From Echinarachnius parma (taxonomy: Eukaryota; Echinodermata; Echinoidea; Clypeasteroida; Echinarachniidae): a stretch of DNA of 64,000 nt. This document shows, one piece after another, positions 21,280 to 33,245 of the stretch. The notes below the pieces were generated by a model. That model was not told where the DNA came from. It worked only from the letters and a program-made list of their open reading frames with translations, and searched no databases. Within the stretch, counting starts at the first letter, position 1, and each line of letters starts with the position of its first letter. The DNA lies in assembly GCA_037951105.1 (NCBI GenBank), contig JBAMJV010003353.1:26001-90000 (forward strand), written 5' to 3'. Both the position numbers and the translations under genes were made by a program.

Positions 21280-22530
21280 AATTCCAATGTGGTTGCACTT
21301 TTGTTTTGTTTTTGGTCTAGTTTGTTTCACATTTATTTTTAACTGACCCTGCATGTTTTTCAGTGTAGCGACTCTGGCCAACATCCATAGCCTTCTAACT
21401 GTGTCTTGTCTCGTGACCCTCAACTTGAAGCATAAAACAGGGGAAAAAGTCTGAGCACTATGGCAGACAATGTTATCTACATACATAGTATATCTATGAA
21501 AACATGGGTGTACATTTAGTTGCTTGCACTTTTTCTAGGTCCAATGTTGATGTATTTTTTAGTATTTTTTTTGTGTAGAGAGACTCAGAGGGAACCCAAT
21601 AAGCATTACATAGCCACACCCCAAAGAAACATTGATTATTAATGTTTAAGTGTAGAATAAAAGAACCCTTTCCGACTAAGGCAAATCGCTTCGATATGCA
21701 GGGTACAGAGGCTTGCACATAATGATGTGCCAGGTATAAACAGGGTTGCACTTTTGTTTTGGTTTTTGGTCTCATTCTGAATGACCCGGCATGTTTTTAG
21801 TGTTCAAAGGCCCTCAAGAGGAAATGCAATGAGCCAACATTGACACCCACATACCCACTCCATAGAAGCCCCCAGACCCTCAACATTAAAGGTGATCCCT
21901 CAACTATTCTCCCTTTTGAACAGGGTTGCACTTTTTTTTTTGTTTTTAGTCTCATTTTGAATGACCCTGCATGTTTTTTTAAGTGTATTAACTCAGGGGA
22001 AATGAGCCTACATCTACTCTCAATCCATAGAATCTCCAGACCCTCAAAATTAAAGGTGATTTCCCAACTATTCTTACTTTAAATGCTTCATTGAAAATTA
22101 GGATAGAGGCAGATTGAGGCTTGAACATAATGGTGTTTCAAGTTTCCAAGAGGGTTGTTATGTTTTTTGGTCTCATTTTGAATGACCCTGCTTGTTTTTC
22201 AGTGAAGGCCCTCAAGAGGAAACGTTATGTGCCAACATCAGACATCCACACCCACTCCATAGAATCCCCAGACCCTCAACATTAAAGGTGATCCCTCAAC
22301 TATTCTCCCTTTTTGAATTGTTTCAATGAACAGTAGGATGCAGGCTTGTACATAATGATGTGCCGGGTCTAAACAGGTAAGGGTTGCAACTTTGTTTTGG
22401 TTTTTGGTCTCATTTTGAATGATACTGCATGTTTTTTAGTGAAGGTGCTCAAGAGGAAACGCAATGAGCCAACATTGACACCCACTCCATAGAATCCCCA
22501 GACCCTCACCCCTAGGTGATCCCCCAACTA
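21280..22530. repeat. degenerate tandem array (about 5 units)
   Basis: The block ggtctcattttgaatgaccc plus tgcatgtttttcagtg recurs at about 21320, 21765, 21945, 22165 and 22405. It is accompanied by agaatccccagaccctcaac and caggcttgtacataatgatg. Spacing varies from 180 to 450 bp, so units have been deleted or merged. Non-coding. Confidence 0.75.
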
Positions 22531-22631
22531 TTCACTCTTTCTGCTCATATTGTGAAATGAGGATTAAGCTATTCATGTAAAATCAGTTAAAGAACATTGT
22601 CAAGTGGACTCTTCTGATAATAAATAGATAT

Positions 22632-22778
22632 AACGATTTGCAATCGATTGTGAAGTTGCAATTAATTGCACTTGTTAGAAAATATGCACATTTGAACCAA
22701 TCACATTTGTGCATTTAGTCACATGATCTGACTTACAATTAATTGCAATCGATTGCATCACTTTCTACAACAGGACCC
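22632..22778. mobile_element. MITE family B, copy 2
   Basis: Contains gcaatcgattgtgaagttgc, ttgcaattaattgca, gcacatttgaaccaatcaca and the right end tttctacaacaggaccc. The left end is truncated. Confidence 0.7.
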
Positions 22779-22962
22779 AAGTGTGACATATTTGTTTATA
22801 TGATTGTGAAATAATGGCAAAAATTGGCAGCTCACTTTAGGGTTTTTCCCAACACAGCCTTGGCGCTTAAAGACCATTTAGGGATTTTGCAGAATCTTAA
22901 ATTGTCTCACCAATCATTTCACCTTTGAACAAAAAAAAACTAGATAAAGAAATACAGTCAAA

Positions 22963-23165
22963 CTAGTGTATGGTAACCACCAATGGGAAACAAGAAATGT
23001 GGCAGCTGTATACATGACCTATGTAGACAGGTTCCATAACATTAGCATGAAAGTCGTGGTTTCAGAACATTGATTTCCTCTGCAGGGGAAATTTCTGGTG
23101 GCCACTGTAGGTAGGTTGGCTGCTCTAGACATGTAGCCGCCACAATGGGTGTTTTACTACACTGT
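22963..23165. mobile_element. CAGTCAAACCTG family, degenerate copy
   Basis: Starts cagtcaaactagtgtatgg and contains gacaggttccataacatta, ctgcaggggaaatttctgg and tggccactgtaggtagg. Both halves of the family are present but diverged. Confidence 0.55.
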
Positions 23166-23566
23166 GTATGAAATTTCCAATCAAACATCTAGAGATATTG
23201 TTTGTATTTCAGCCCTCCTTTTAACACACAAGCCTATGCATCAAATTACACACTCGCGGCACTTAATTCTAAATGACACATACAAATTTAGGTTATTCCT
23301 AAAAATAATGAGGAATTATGACATATGATTTGCACAGAAGGTAATACAATGATTTAGCATATATATCATAAACCATCGCAGTATCATGTGATTTCTAGTG
23401 CTCATATACGTTCCAGACAGGCACTTTAATCGTGAAATATGAAAGCCAAGGGTTACATTCTGCAGAAATATCAGTATCAAAACAAGGAAACACGGATGGA
23501 GCCAACTCTGGCTTGATATCAAGAAAGATGACAGCCTTGTTGTCTGTGTTTCCTTCCTCTAGACCC

Positions 23567-23962
23567 TTAAAGGGACTTAGTAACATTGTCCAAATCCTCA
23601 AAATAAAATTGTAATTCTAGCGGTTCCTTTATACCTTGTTGTATTCGTATTAACAATAAAATCATGGGACAGCTTTCGGTTTTTCAAATTTCCCTTTCAT
23701 TACAAAGATATGTATGATTGAAGTATTTAGATAAGAAAATCTCCGGGCGAGATTTTCATCCCTGTACAAAGTGAATGCAGTGAGTTGGTGAATATCACCC
23801 AATATCACTTTGCATTTTCGCTCATTACTTGGCCATACATTGTCCATTTGACCTGAAATTTTCACACAATACCCTGAGGACATATGAGATAACAACAGTA
23901 TACATTGCATCAACCATTCATCAGTTTTTGCACATCTCAACAAAGTTACTAGATCCCTTTAA
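23567..23962 (-). mobile_element. MITE family A, copy 3 (inverted)
   Basis: Reverse orientation to copies 1 and 2, flanked by TTAA on both sides. The end AGGGACTTAGTAACATTGTC and the other end GTTACTAGATCCCTTTAA are intact. It is closely similar to copy 4 at 50676-51058. Confidence 0.85.
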
Positions 23963-24118
23963 AGCCAGGGACAACTGATGTTTTTTCTTGTCATTTTTTA
24001 TTTATTATAGATGAGGTTCTAAACCTACAAGATATCAATCAAATGTGAATATTAGTCCCTTAGCACTTAGATATTTATAAATTCACATTGTTCATCGTCA
24101 TTCCAGTATTGAGGTTGC

Positions 24119-24200
24119 TTAACCTGTTCCCTACTAGATTTTGCAATCTCCGTAGAGTTAATACAGGGCCCACCATGTTCCTGTTGGCAATTAAGGTTAA
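24119..24200 (+). mobile_element. 82-bp TTAA MITE
   Basis: Starts TTAACCTGTTCCCTACTAG and ends GGCAATTAAGGTTAA. It has the size and ends of the 80-bp TTAA elements, but the interior is closer to 2154-2250, so it may be a sister subfamily. Confidence 0.65.
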
Positions 24201-24779
24201 TCTCTTCCACTAGATAGGAGAAGTAAAAGAACAAAAGTAGGGAGGCAAAAATGTAATTTTGTTTTAAATGTCATCCTTGGCACAATATCAGGAAGTTAAA
24301 GTGTAATCCTTGTTGATGTCAACGTTTCTCTCCCCCCCCCCTCCCCCCCCCCCCCCCCCCCACCCAGGCCACCTTCCAAAAGCATAGACAATTAAATATT
24401 CCAGATATTATTGTACCTGAATGTCTTTATGAATATATATAGTGGAGCTGAGGTTACAAAGGCAGTATCTTTAAAACGCTTATAAAACATGGAGTACTTT
24501 GTTTTTTGGCTGGCCAAAAGAATGTCCTATCCTGTCAGTACATCAGTTTTAATTTGTTTTGAAAACTCATCACGCTAATTCACTCATTCTGACTTATGGA
24601 AACACATCTTGGTATGATTAATGAAATAATAATGCTAAATAGTTGATCACCTCAAGGTCATTGCTACTGCCATTGTCACTCCAGAAGAATTTCAGACATC
24701 TGGAAAATACCAAAACAAAGACATTGAAGCAAGCAGGGTGGACCGAGTTACGCCTAATTAGGGATCATGACAAAGGATA

Positions 24780-25060
24780 AATTGTTTGTCTGAATTGACT
24801 TAATCAGTTTTATAGTCTGTAATTAATGTTGACTTTTCTGGAGGATCATCATTATCATCATATGGCATGGGTGATAATCTCTTTGTCCACAAATTAAAAG
24901 GGAACAAAAAAAAAGTGCTGGTAAGGGTCTAACGAAAGTCTAAGTGAATACAAATTTGCCTTAATCAGTTTTAGAGTCTATAATAAATGTTGACTTTTCT
25001 GTAGGATCATCATGATCCTGAGTAATAATCTCTTTGTCCTCAAATTTATTTATCCTTTTC
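24780..25060. repeat. two-unit tandem duplication
   Basis: The segment cttaatcagttttatagtct...gttgacttttctggaggatcatca...taatctctttgtcc occurs at about 24795 and 24958, a period near 163 bp. Non-coding. Confidence 0.7.
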
Positions 25061-25499
25061 AGAAGTGGTTGCTAAAAAGTACTTGGGGTGGGGTCTATGG
25101 AAATGCAAAGTGAATACAAATTGCCAAAATCAAATTGTCTTTTAACTGGTTAAAAAATAGCAAAGTGTGTTGTTTCCACAGTCAGTGACTGCTTGTGGGT
25201 TTTTTGTGTGATACTCTAAATAACTAACTATGCCAAAGTCTTTAGGGAAAGTTTGAACAGACTATAATAACCTCTTCCTTTAGTCTTCCTTTGAGGTTCA
25301 AACAAATTAGCCTGCGATACTGTCAGCCACTTTCCAAGCAGATCATTTATGATGTTTTGAACGACCTCAGTTTAAACCTGGAATGCTCCCTGGGGAGTGA
25401 AAATGTGCACTTTATGTACTGGAATAAATGCAGTGTGTATCCAACGACCCGGGTAATATCAATAATGCACCACGAGCGTGGAAGTTATGGGCTCGACAC

Positions 25500-25720
25500 T
25501 AGCACTCGCCCGATTACCTGGGGCAAGTAAAATTTCATAAATTGCCTCATCTGGCAACTTACATTTCTGTTCAACTACGAAAGAAAATGTAATTCCTAAT
25601 GTTTAAATCTCTTGATATTCTAGTTGTAAGTGGGCAAGTTAATTGCTTGTTTGGGCAAATGAAATTGGACAATTTATGATTTACTCTCCCAAATGGGCCA
25701 GCAGAGAAAAGGGATAGTTT
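25500..25720. mobile_element. hAT-like GGCCC family remnant
   Basis: Contains cactcgcccgattacctgggg, gggcaagttaattgc and aaatgggccagcag in the order seen in better copies. The ends are not identifiable. Confidence 0.4.
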
Positions 25721-25858
25721 ACTAGGTACTACGATGCGCAAATGAGAACAGTGAGTCACTAAAACATTAACTGATTTTAATAAAAGTGGAAAATTAGTGT
25801 GGAGGCTTGTTATGTAAATTACTACAATGCGCAATTGAGGACAGCGAGTCAAACATTT

Positions 25859-26238
25859 TTAAAGGAATGACATTGTCAAAATCCACAAATACAAAAACTC
25901 TAGTAGTTCTCTCATACCGCATTGTACTCATATTATCAGTAGGAGAAGTCACAGGTTTATTAAAGTTTTCTGAATTTCTCTTTCAGTATAAAGATATGTA
26001 TGATTGAAGTCGTCAGATTTGAAATTCTCTAGTGGAGAAGTTCAACTGTGTACAACGTTGTTGCAATGAGTTTGTAAAAATCCCTGTGCAATTTTCCTCA
26101 TTACTTGCTCACTTGACACTCATTTACCATGGAATGTTCACACATCACTCAGTGGACATACATGTAACAGATCACAGAAATACACATTTTTATCAACCCT
26201 TTTTGAACGTATGTCAACAAAGTTACTAGATCCCTATA
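25859..26238 (-). mobile_element. MITE family A, diverged copy 5
   Basis: Starts TTTAAAGGAATGACATTGTC and ends CAAAGTTACTAGATCCCTAT. The interior (ctcataccgcattgtactcat, tatgtatgattgaag) follows copies 3 and 4, but with many changes. Confidence 0.7.
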
Positions 26239-26920
26239 ATGATTTGGTAAAATCTGACAGATTTATTCAGGGTTCATGACAGCAAGACTGCTGGGAGCAC
26301 ACACTCTTTCCAGCCAGGATGAGTCAGGTTTCAGTCAAAACAAACGAGTCGTGACCTTATGATTTCCTACAGACACATGATGCCAGCTGATCTGTCCTCA
26401 ATAAGGACATTTTTGCGCCACTCTCTAAATTGGCACCTTCCGTCTATCTGACTCGGAGTCGATTATTGCACGTCCTCAGACCCTCGAACTGCCTGATTCC
26501 TATTCACACCAGAGAGCATTTAGTGCACATTTAAAGGTAGTGTTTACATTGTTGTAGGAGGAATTGTTTCTAGCATGTTAGAGGTGAAATATAGATCTGA
26601 AGTGATACATGTACATGTAATTTAAATTTCACAATTATGGTTTGTGTTTATATGAATTATATTGTTCGTTTTGATTTAAGTGAATGTTTAGCATGTGCAA
26701 TTCAGCTTGTTTGATGCCATACTGTTTAAAAAATACCATGAATAAATAAATAAATAAATATATATGTCTATTGGCGTGGGCCCATATTCATAAAAGCCCG
26801 CTAGCTTAGTTGCATGCCAAGTCTAATCTGGATGACGTGACTAAGAATTAAGCACATAATATTTTAGTTGCTAACTAGGGTTAACTTAGTGGGCACCAAA
26901 GGCTAAACCAGCTAACCCTG

Positions 26921-27022
26921 GTTTGCATCGTATCCTATGACTGGGGATCATTGTACAGCGCTTAGAGATGATTATCAGTCATATTATGCACCATATTAAT
27001 CAAGTATATTATTATTATTAGT
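26921..27022 (+). repeat. SINE-like 3' tail ending in (ATT)n, copy 2
   Basis: Same motif order as 205-316: gtttgcatcgtatcctatga, acagcgcttagagatgatta, then an ATT run. Confidence 0.6.
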
Positions 27023-27326
27023 TGGGGACTAGGAAACTTTTTGTTGCTCACAAACCTGTATTATTTGAAATAGACTTAGCATGGAACTAAGATAGTGGGG
27101 ATTATGCCGGATATGGGGCCTGGTGTTCAAAAGAAACGTAATGGCAAAAATGAACAAGTTACAAAAAAAATAAATACATTTAAAATTTTGTATTCATTGA
27201 AAGCTTTCTTGTGAACCTACCACATGGTCTTATTTGTTTCTTTGTTAACATATTATTTTATACATTAGCATTGGGAAGAAATTATAACTTAAACACGTTA
27301 TTTTTGTACAAGAAAATTAAACCTAC

Positions 27327-27558
27327 CTGAGATACCAGAGGGTCCCTGTACACCCGGGAAGCCAGGGGGCCCGGGGGGTCCGGGGGCCCCCCTATCACAG
27401 CAGGGGCGGCACACACCCGCGGTAGGATCCTCTGCCATTTCCTGGTTAAGGGGTAGGGGCTTTGATTTAAGACCTTCGACGACGTGGAGGGATGTTCCCG
27501 CTAGAAATAGGACCATCGACATCAGGATGGAGCTAAGAGGTAGATGCTTTATTTCCAT
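27327..27558 (-). CDS. gene B, 5' coding exon: signal peptide and start of collagen stalk
   Basis: The start ATG is at 27558-27556 on the - strand, chosen because it begins a clear signal peptide (MEIKHLPLSS then a hydrophobic core ILMSMVLFLAGTS). The exon is 232 bp (77 codons plus one base) and ends at a gtaggt donor. After the signal comes a short linker, the cysteine cluster CRPCCDRG, likely to make interchain disulfides, and seven Gly-X-Y triplets. Splicing to 19512 rebuilds a Gly codon and continues Gly-X-Y without a break, giving about 310 residues. An acceptor-like tttcag lies five bases before the ATG, so a separate 5' UTR exon upstream is likely. Confidence 0.88.
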
Positions 27559-27829
27559 GATTGCTGAAATTGATAGAGGAATAAACAATGTTAAGTCTCT
27601 TTTAAAGCCAAATAACAGTATTGGGAAACGCCGCACACACAAACAAAGACAAAATATGATTTTTTGGGGTTCACCAACCATATGTGAAAGAATATATCAT
27701 AACTAAATCTGTTAATGTTATTTCAACAAATGGCCAATAAAGATACTTTTTGTAACTTTCCCAATACTGTTATATGGCTTAAAATTCAAAATTGTTAGTG
27801 AGAAATACATCGTAGGGGGGATTTTTCTG

Positions 27830-28620
27830 TCGGGGGATTTGTTTTATGACATTTCAGCATTAAAGGGTGCATCCACTAGAAATAGGAGCATATTATGAAT
27901 CCAAACATGGAGTGGAGAGTTAGTAACTTGATTTCCATGATGGCTGACAAGTGGAAAGGATAAACAATGTCAAGTCAAGTCATGTTAAAACGAAGAAAAT
28001 TGCAAACATTTTTTGTGAAAAAAATGTATTGTAGAGGGGCCCCAAGACACAAGAGACACCAACAATAGCGCAGCATAGAGAGTGATAACAAATGTCCATG
28101 ATTTGCTGAAGGGGAAAGAAGAGAGTCTGAAGTAAATGTTTTAGGGGCTTTGGGGCCTAACAGTCAGAAAAGTGTCAACGATGCTAACAGGTAGTTTCAA
28201 AATGTCCATGATTGTTGAAATTGACAACTTAGATAAAATGATTGAATGTTAAGAAGGTATGCACATTTTCCAAGACAAATTTAGCCTATCAGACTTAAAA
28301 AGTACCAATGCCACTAACATTGAATCCCCAGGTAGTTTCCAAATTTCTATGATTGCTTAAATTGACTACTTAGGTGAAATGATTGAATCTTAAATAAAAT
28401 GGAAAGAAGGTATGCACAAATTTAGCCCAAGACAAATTTAGCATATTGGCCTGAAGATTTTTATATTTTTAAAAATCTCAGATCATATGTAGGGGTTTCC
28501 CCATATCTCTGCTACCAACAGCCTCTTCAACACAAACTAAGAGCTCAGCAGTAGTTGCCAAGTTTCCATTATTACTTTAAAAATGCAAGGAAAGAAAGTT
28601 GATTACAAAGTATCTAGACA
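27830..28620 (-). pseudogene. decayed tandem copies of the gene B first exon
   Basis: The region around the start codon recurs upstream of the real exon at about 27929, 28093, 28201, 28345 and 28563 (forms of tttccatgattgctgaaat). The first copy also keeps ctagaaataggagcat, matching the signal-peptide part. On the - strand it reads MEIKLLTLHSM and then hits a stop; others read MDI. None has the Cys cluster or Gly-X-Y repeats. Confidence 0.65.
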
Positions 28621-28805
28621 GGTCTCCTCACTAACTTTCTTCTAGTTGCCTGTTTGGGATAGTGAAATAATAATGTTTCCGGTTTTGGTGGCTAGAGAAT
28701 GGAATATACTGGCCCCCAACAATTACATTTTGAAAGAAAAATATTGCAAATTTGTCAATATTGATAAATCTGATATATGATTAACAGCAAAGATTTGGTT
28801 ACACT

Positions 28806-29900
28806 TTAACCCCTTTTTAATTGGAGAACGTGTTTTCTACCTCGCTTTTACCCGAGTAAGATTTCCATAAAAACAGTAGGAGGTCATGTCGTAAAACACG
28901 CAATGAGAGGTTGTGCAGCATTTTTAATCAAAAGTGTTTCTCCGAGTCACACGGGTAGGTTACTATAGCAACCGCACCTCTCTCATCATGCGACCAGCTG
29001 GCGTGACATGTGCTAATCGGCGCGCGCTGGTATACATTAGCGCGGGAAATTTTGACGGTCAATTCATATCGGGTAATATACAACAGGCAATCGGGAGCGC
29101 AATTGTCAGTCTACTATAGTCACGCTAGTTTTTTTTTCGCTGCATAATTATAGCGCATGTAATAATACTATACCGGTTTATATTCCTTACACGTACGGTA
29201 CGAATCTATTATTCTTCAATCCGACTTCAAACTTCAACAGTAATCATGGATTTGCGGTGGGTAGCCATAATGCTACTGTTCCGTGCAATTCACAGCATGC
29301 AAACTTGTTCCAATTTTTATATTCATAGTATTATAACTTGTATTATTTGGGCACATTTAAGTCTAAAATTAGGAGTATGTGGAATAGTGTTTGTGTGTGA
29401 ACTTACAGCAGTTTAAATTGGCAACCTTGTTTACAAGAGTACCACATGTTCCCGATCCAAAACGCGATCGCTGCAATGTTTACATTTTTTACGGCCATGA
29501 CGTCATCTACCCGGGTAACGTTCTGCGCGCTTTTTAATACAATGTTTATCAGCTTAAAGAGCATCAAGCGTGGGGATGCTACACAGCGGGTCGCCATTTT
29601 GAACTGGGCCAGTTTGCGCGCACCGCATGACACTGAGCTAACGTGCATCACGCACCGTGCGCAACGTGTACTTAAGATGGCGCCGCGCATCTGATTTGAC
29701 GAATCTGAAGTACCTTTAACATCCTGACAACGTCCTGACGTTACCTCGCTATTACCCTAGCCCGACTAGGTTGAATCCTACCGCGCTGTTGTCAGGACGT
29801 TACCTCGATTGGACCTTTTTAATACAAACGCGGTAGAATGTCTTCCTGACAACGTCCGGACGTTACCGCGACTATTTTCCTCAATTAAAAAGGGGTTTAA
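28806..29900. mobile_element. 1.1-kb TTAA element, CpG-rich core
   Basis: Left end TTAACCCCTTTTTAATTG and right end CAATTAAAAAGGGGTTTAA form a long inverted repeat with TTAA borders, the piggyBac-type layout. Sub-terminal repeats of gacaacgtcctgacgttacc occur in both orientations at 29725-29875. The core (about 29420-29700) is much richer in CpG than the surroundings and contains a TGACGTCA palindrome (29498-29505). No transposase is seen; the 80- to 95-codon frames look accidental. Confidence 0.7.
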
Positions 29901-30359
29901 GATGTCGCAGTCATACATCCACAAATTGTCATATGATGTAAAGCAGATATATTGTAGAAACAATTATTGTATGGTGCTGTGAACACCACTTGATACACGG
30001 GCCTCATAAATATTGAACATTTAAAAGTTTAGCTCAGGACTGCTTTTCCAAAAGTGCCATAATAAAATGTGAGAGAGTTATTTCACTTGCCACTAGCGAA
30101 AAAAGTTAGTGTTGAGCACCGTGACTGTCTGTTCAAAGTTATTGAATTTCCCATTTTGATGAACTATGGTGAGTTATGGGTGGGCAAAAAGGTAAAACCG
30201 GGAGAAAATGCTTTAAATTTTTCTTGAAAAGTATTTGTTTTAGTATAAAATCAGATTTCTTCCCTATGTACTCGTTAGAAATGCCATTGCCATTTCCATC
30301 TGTGTTATTTGATAAGAAATTCTATCTAAATTGGATGATCTAAACCAGTGAGCTACCTT

Positions 30360-31510
30360 TCATAGATTTGCCGGTCATCGAAACTTCTGACAGCATGTAT
30401 TGCATAGATATTTTTTGACATTCACCGCCCCTCATTGATATACAGCGCCCCTCATTTGATATACAGCTGATAGAAACTTTTGCCAGTTGGGGTTTGACCT
30501 TATGTCAATACAATTCACCTGGAGACCATTCATGACTCATTGTTTTCTAGATAATTTGGTAAAAAGTCACAATCCTCAACAGTTCCTTCTCAAAAGTCTG
30601 CCGATTTGTAGACAGTAAATGACATCACTTTAATTGTTTAGTGTCATTTATTGCATATTTTTCCCTCACTGCTTTTCATAGATTTGCAGCTTATAGAAAC
30701 TTATGCCAGTTGGGGTTTGACCTTATGTCAATACAATTCACCTGGAGACCATTCAATGATTCATGACTCATTGTTTCTAGATACTTTTGTAAAAAGTCAC
30801 AATCCTCAACAGTTTCTTCTCAAAAGTATGCAGATTTGTTTACATTAAATGACATCACTTTAATTAATCAGTGTAATTTGGAATTTACTGCTTTTCATAT
30901 AGTGTTGCAACTCATAGAAACTTATGCCAGTTGGGTTTTGACCTTCTTTCAGTACAATTTATCTAGAGACAATTCATGAGTCATCGTTTTCTGGATAGTT
31001 TTGTGAAAAAGTCACAATCCACAATATGTAGTTTCTTCTCAAAAGTATGCAGATTTTGTTGACAGTAAATGACATCCCTTTAATTGTTCAACTGTAATTT
31101 GGAATGTACTGCCTTTCATATAGTGTTGCAACTCATAGAAACTTATGCCAGTTGGGTTTTGACCTTCTTTCACTACAATTTATCTAGAGACAATTCATGA
31201 CTCATCGTTTTCTGGATAGTTTTGTGAAAAAGTCACAATCCACAATAGTTTCTTCTCAAAAGTATGCAGATTTGTTGACAGTAAATGACATCCCTTTAAT
31301 TGTTCAACTGTAATTTGGAATGTACTGCCTTTCATATAGTGTTGCAACTCGTAGAAACTTATGCCAGTTGGGTTTTGACCTTCTGTCAGTACAATTTATC
31401 TAGAGACAATTCGTGACTCATTTTTTTAATGGATGGCTTCGTGAAATGTCACAAATCATAACATTTTATTAACATTAAACAACATCATTTCAATTGTTCC
31501 GCGTTATGAA
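30360..31510. repeat. tandem array, about 220-bp unit x 5
   Basis: The landmark tgccagttggggtttgacct occurs at 30481, 30704, 30922, 31146 and 31362 (spacings 216-224). Each is followed by aattcatgactcattgtttt and aaaaagtcacaatcc. Units 3 and 4 are the most alike; unit 5 decays. Non-coding. Confidence 0.85.
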
Positions 31511-31899
31511 AACACTGTATGAAAGTTCAAAAAAAGTGTTGCTAATGGCATTTTTTTCCTTCTTTTTATTTTGATTGTGCATGTTACTCATCATATACAA
31601 ATATTTGTAGAAATTGTGAAAACAAATCTTAGACATTTTCTTTGGCTTTCAATGAACATTTCCTCTGGCAAGGGCAAAGACAAGTGAATTAGCGTAAATA
31701 TTTCCCCTGCAGATATATACTAACTATCTTTCTGTCATGATTTATGTTTTCACATTTTTCAGTTTCACCCTTTTTTTCCCCCTCCCCTCCCTCAGGGTGT
31801 TGACATATAAATTCAATAAACACCAGAAAACTGGTTAATGCTGCCATATTCCATTATCGTCCTGACCTAGTTTGCCTAGTTTGCGTCCTGTTTTGCATC

Positions 31900-32830
31900 A
31901 AGGTTTCTATCTCTGAACCCATTTTTTGCTGTGTGAAAAGTTCATAACTTTAATCAAATCTTTAATCTTGCAGACATGATTGCAATTTTTTTTCCAGTAT
32001 GAAAGCCTTCCTAATCTATTTCTTCTTCTTTCGCATGTCCAGCAGTAAGAGCAACAGAGTTGTCTGTTTCCCCCCTTTTGATCTTTTTTTGGTCTTTATA
32101 TTCTTCCAAAACGTTAATTCTTATTACAAATTTTGACTACAAATAAGTTTTTTTTCCAGTGTAAAAAATATTTTTAGTCAATTTCTTTCTCAATGTCCCT
32201 CCAGTAAGAGCAACGCAGAGATATCTAAAATTGTCTACCTTATTCTCTAGTTTTTGGTATTTTTAAAATATATGTTAATTATTATTGAAAGCTTGCCACT
32301 ATGATATAAAAACACTTGAAATCGTGACTGCAAACAAGTTTATTTTCTAGTGTGAAAGCCTTCCAGGTCTTTGTTCACTTTTGAACGTCCCTCTAGTAAG
32401 AGCAACACAGAGATATCTGAAATTGTCCACCTTATTCTAATGTTCCAGAATGTAAATTGTTCGTGAAAGCCTGCCACTAAAAAAAAACACTTGATATCAT
32501 GACTGCGAACAAGTTTATTTCTAGTTTGAAAGCCTTCCAGGTCCATGTTGTGCACTTTTGAATAGTACAAAGGCAACAGAGTTATTTGAAATGTTCCCCA
32601 TTATTATCTAGTTTTTAGACTTTATGTTAATTCTGTGACTGCAAACAGATTTATTTTCCTGTGTGGATACCGTCCAAGTCCCTTTTGAACATCTATCTCA
32701 CAAGAGAAACAGAGGTATCTGAAATCTAGTTTTTGGACTTTACTTAAATAAATTTTCCAGTGTGAATACCTCCCAGGTCAATTTCTTTCAATTTTCAAAC
32801 AGAGTTATCTGAAACCGTTCCCCCTCAGGA
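31900..32830. repeat. degenerate tandem array, about 100-180 bp unit x 6
   Basis: The landmark ttccagtgtgaaagccttcc recurs near 31993, 32156, 32346, 32521, 32655 and 32755. It is accompanied by gtaagagcaacacagagata. Units shorten toward the 3' side. Non-coding. Confidence 0.75.
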
Positions 32831-33159
32831 TTGTTGGTCTTTATTTCAGTTTGGTTTTGTTGCATCAACATAAAGTAAACATTTTTAGTGATGGCACATA
32901 AAATCAATAAACGGCGGGCGAGGTCATCTAAAATTCTTTAAGAGTAACTTGACCTAGTTATCTATCTTATTTGCCTTTTGGCTAGGTACTTGTAGCTCGT
33001 GGCATTTAAAGGTATTATGAACATATTCAGTTAGATCCCACTTTCTATTAGATTTTGACTTTATTTTTATCATAGACATCATTTCCTTTTCTTTTATCAT
33101 ATTTCTGAAGGGGGGGTAAGAAATAGAAAACAAAATTTACAACTTTTTTGATAATGTGA

Positions 33160-33245
33160 AATATGCCTCTAAATTTGCACTGGCCCACTGGCCTGGGGCC
33201 ACCAAAATTTAACTTCAGGCCACCAACATTCTTTATGCTGAACTT
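33160..33245. mobile_element. hAT-like GGCCC family remnant
   Basis: Contains cactggcccactggcctggg, gccaccaaaatttaac and ggccaccaac, the terminal zone of the family; no intact end. Confidence 0.5.

Larger units (their letters stand above)
19513..27326 (-). other. gene B intron (7.8 kb)
   Basis: Donor gtaggt at 27326 and acceptor cag at 19513 on the - strand, both splitting a Gly codon (phase 1). I found no further intact collagen exon inside. The intron holds decayed exon copies, tandem repeats and the MITEs listed separately. Stretches 20331-21270 and 26240-26900 show nothing recognisable beyond a short gggcccatattcataaa repeat end near 26780. Confidence 0.8.
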
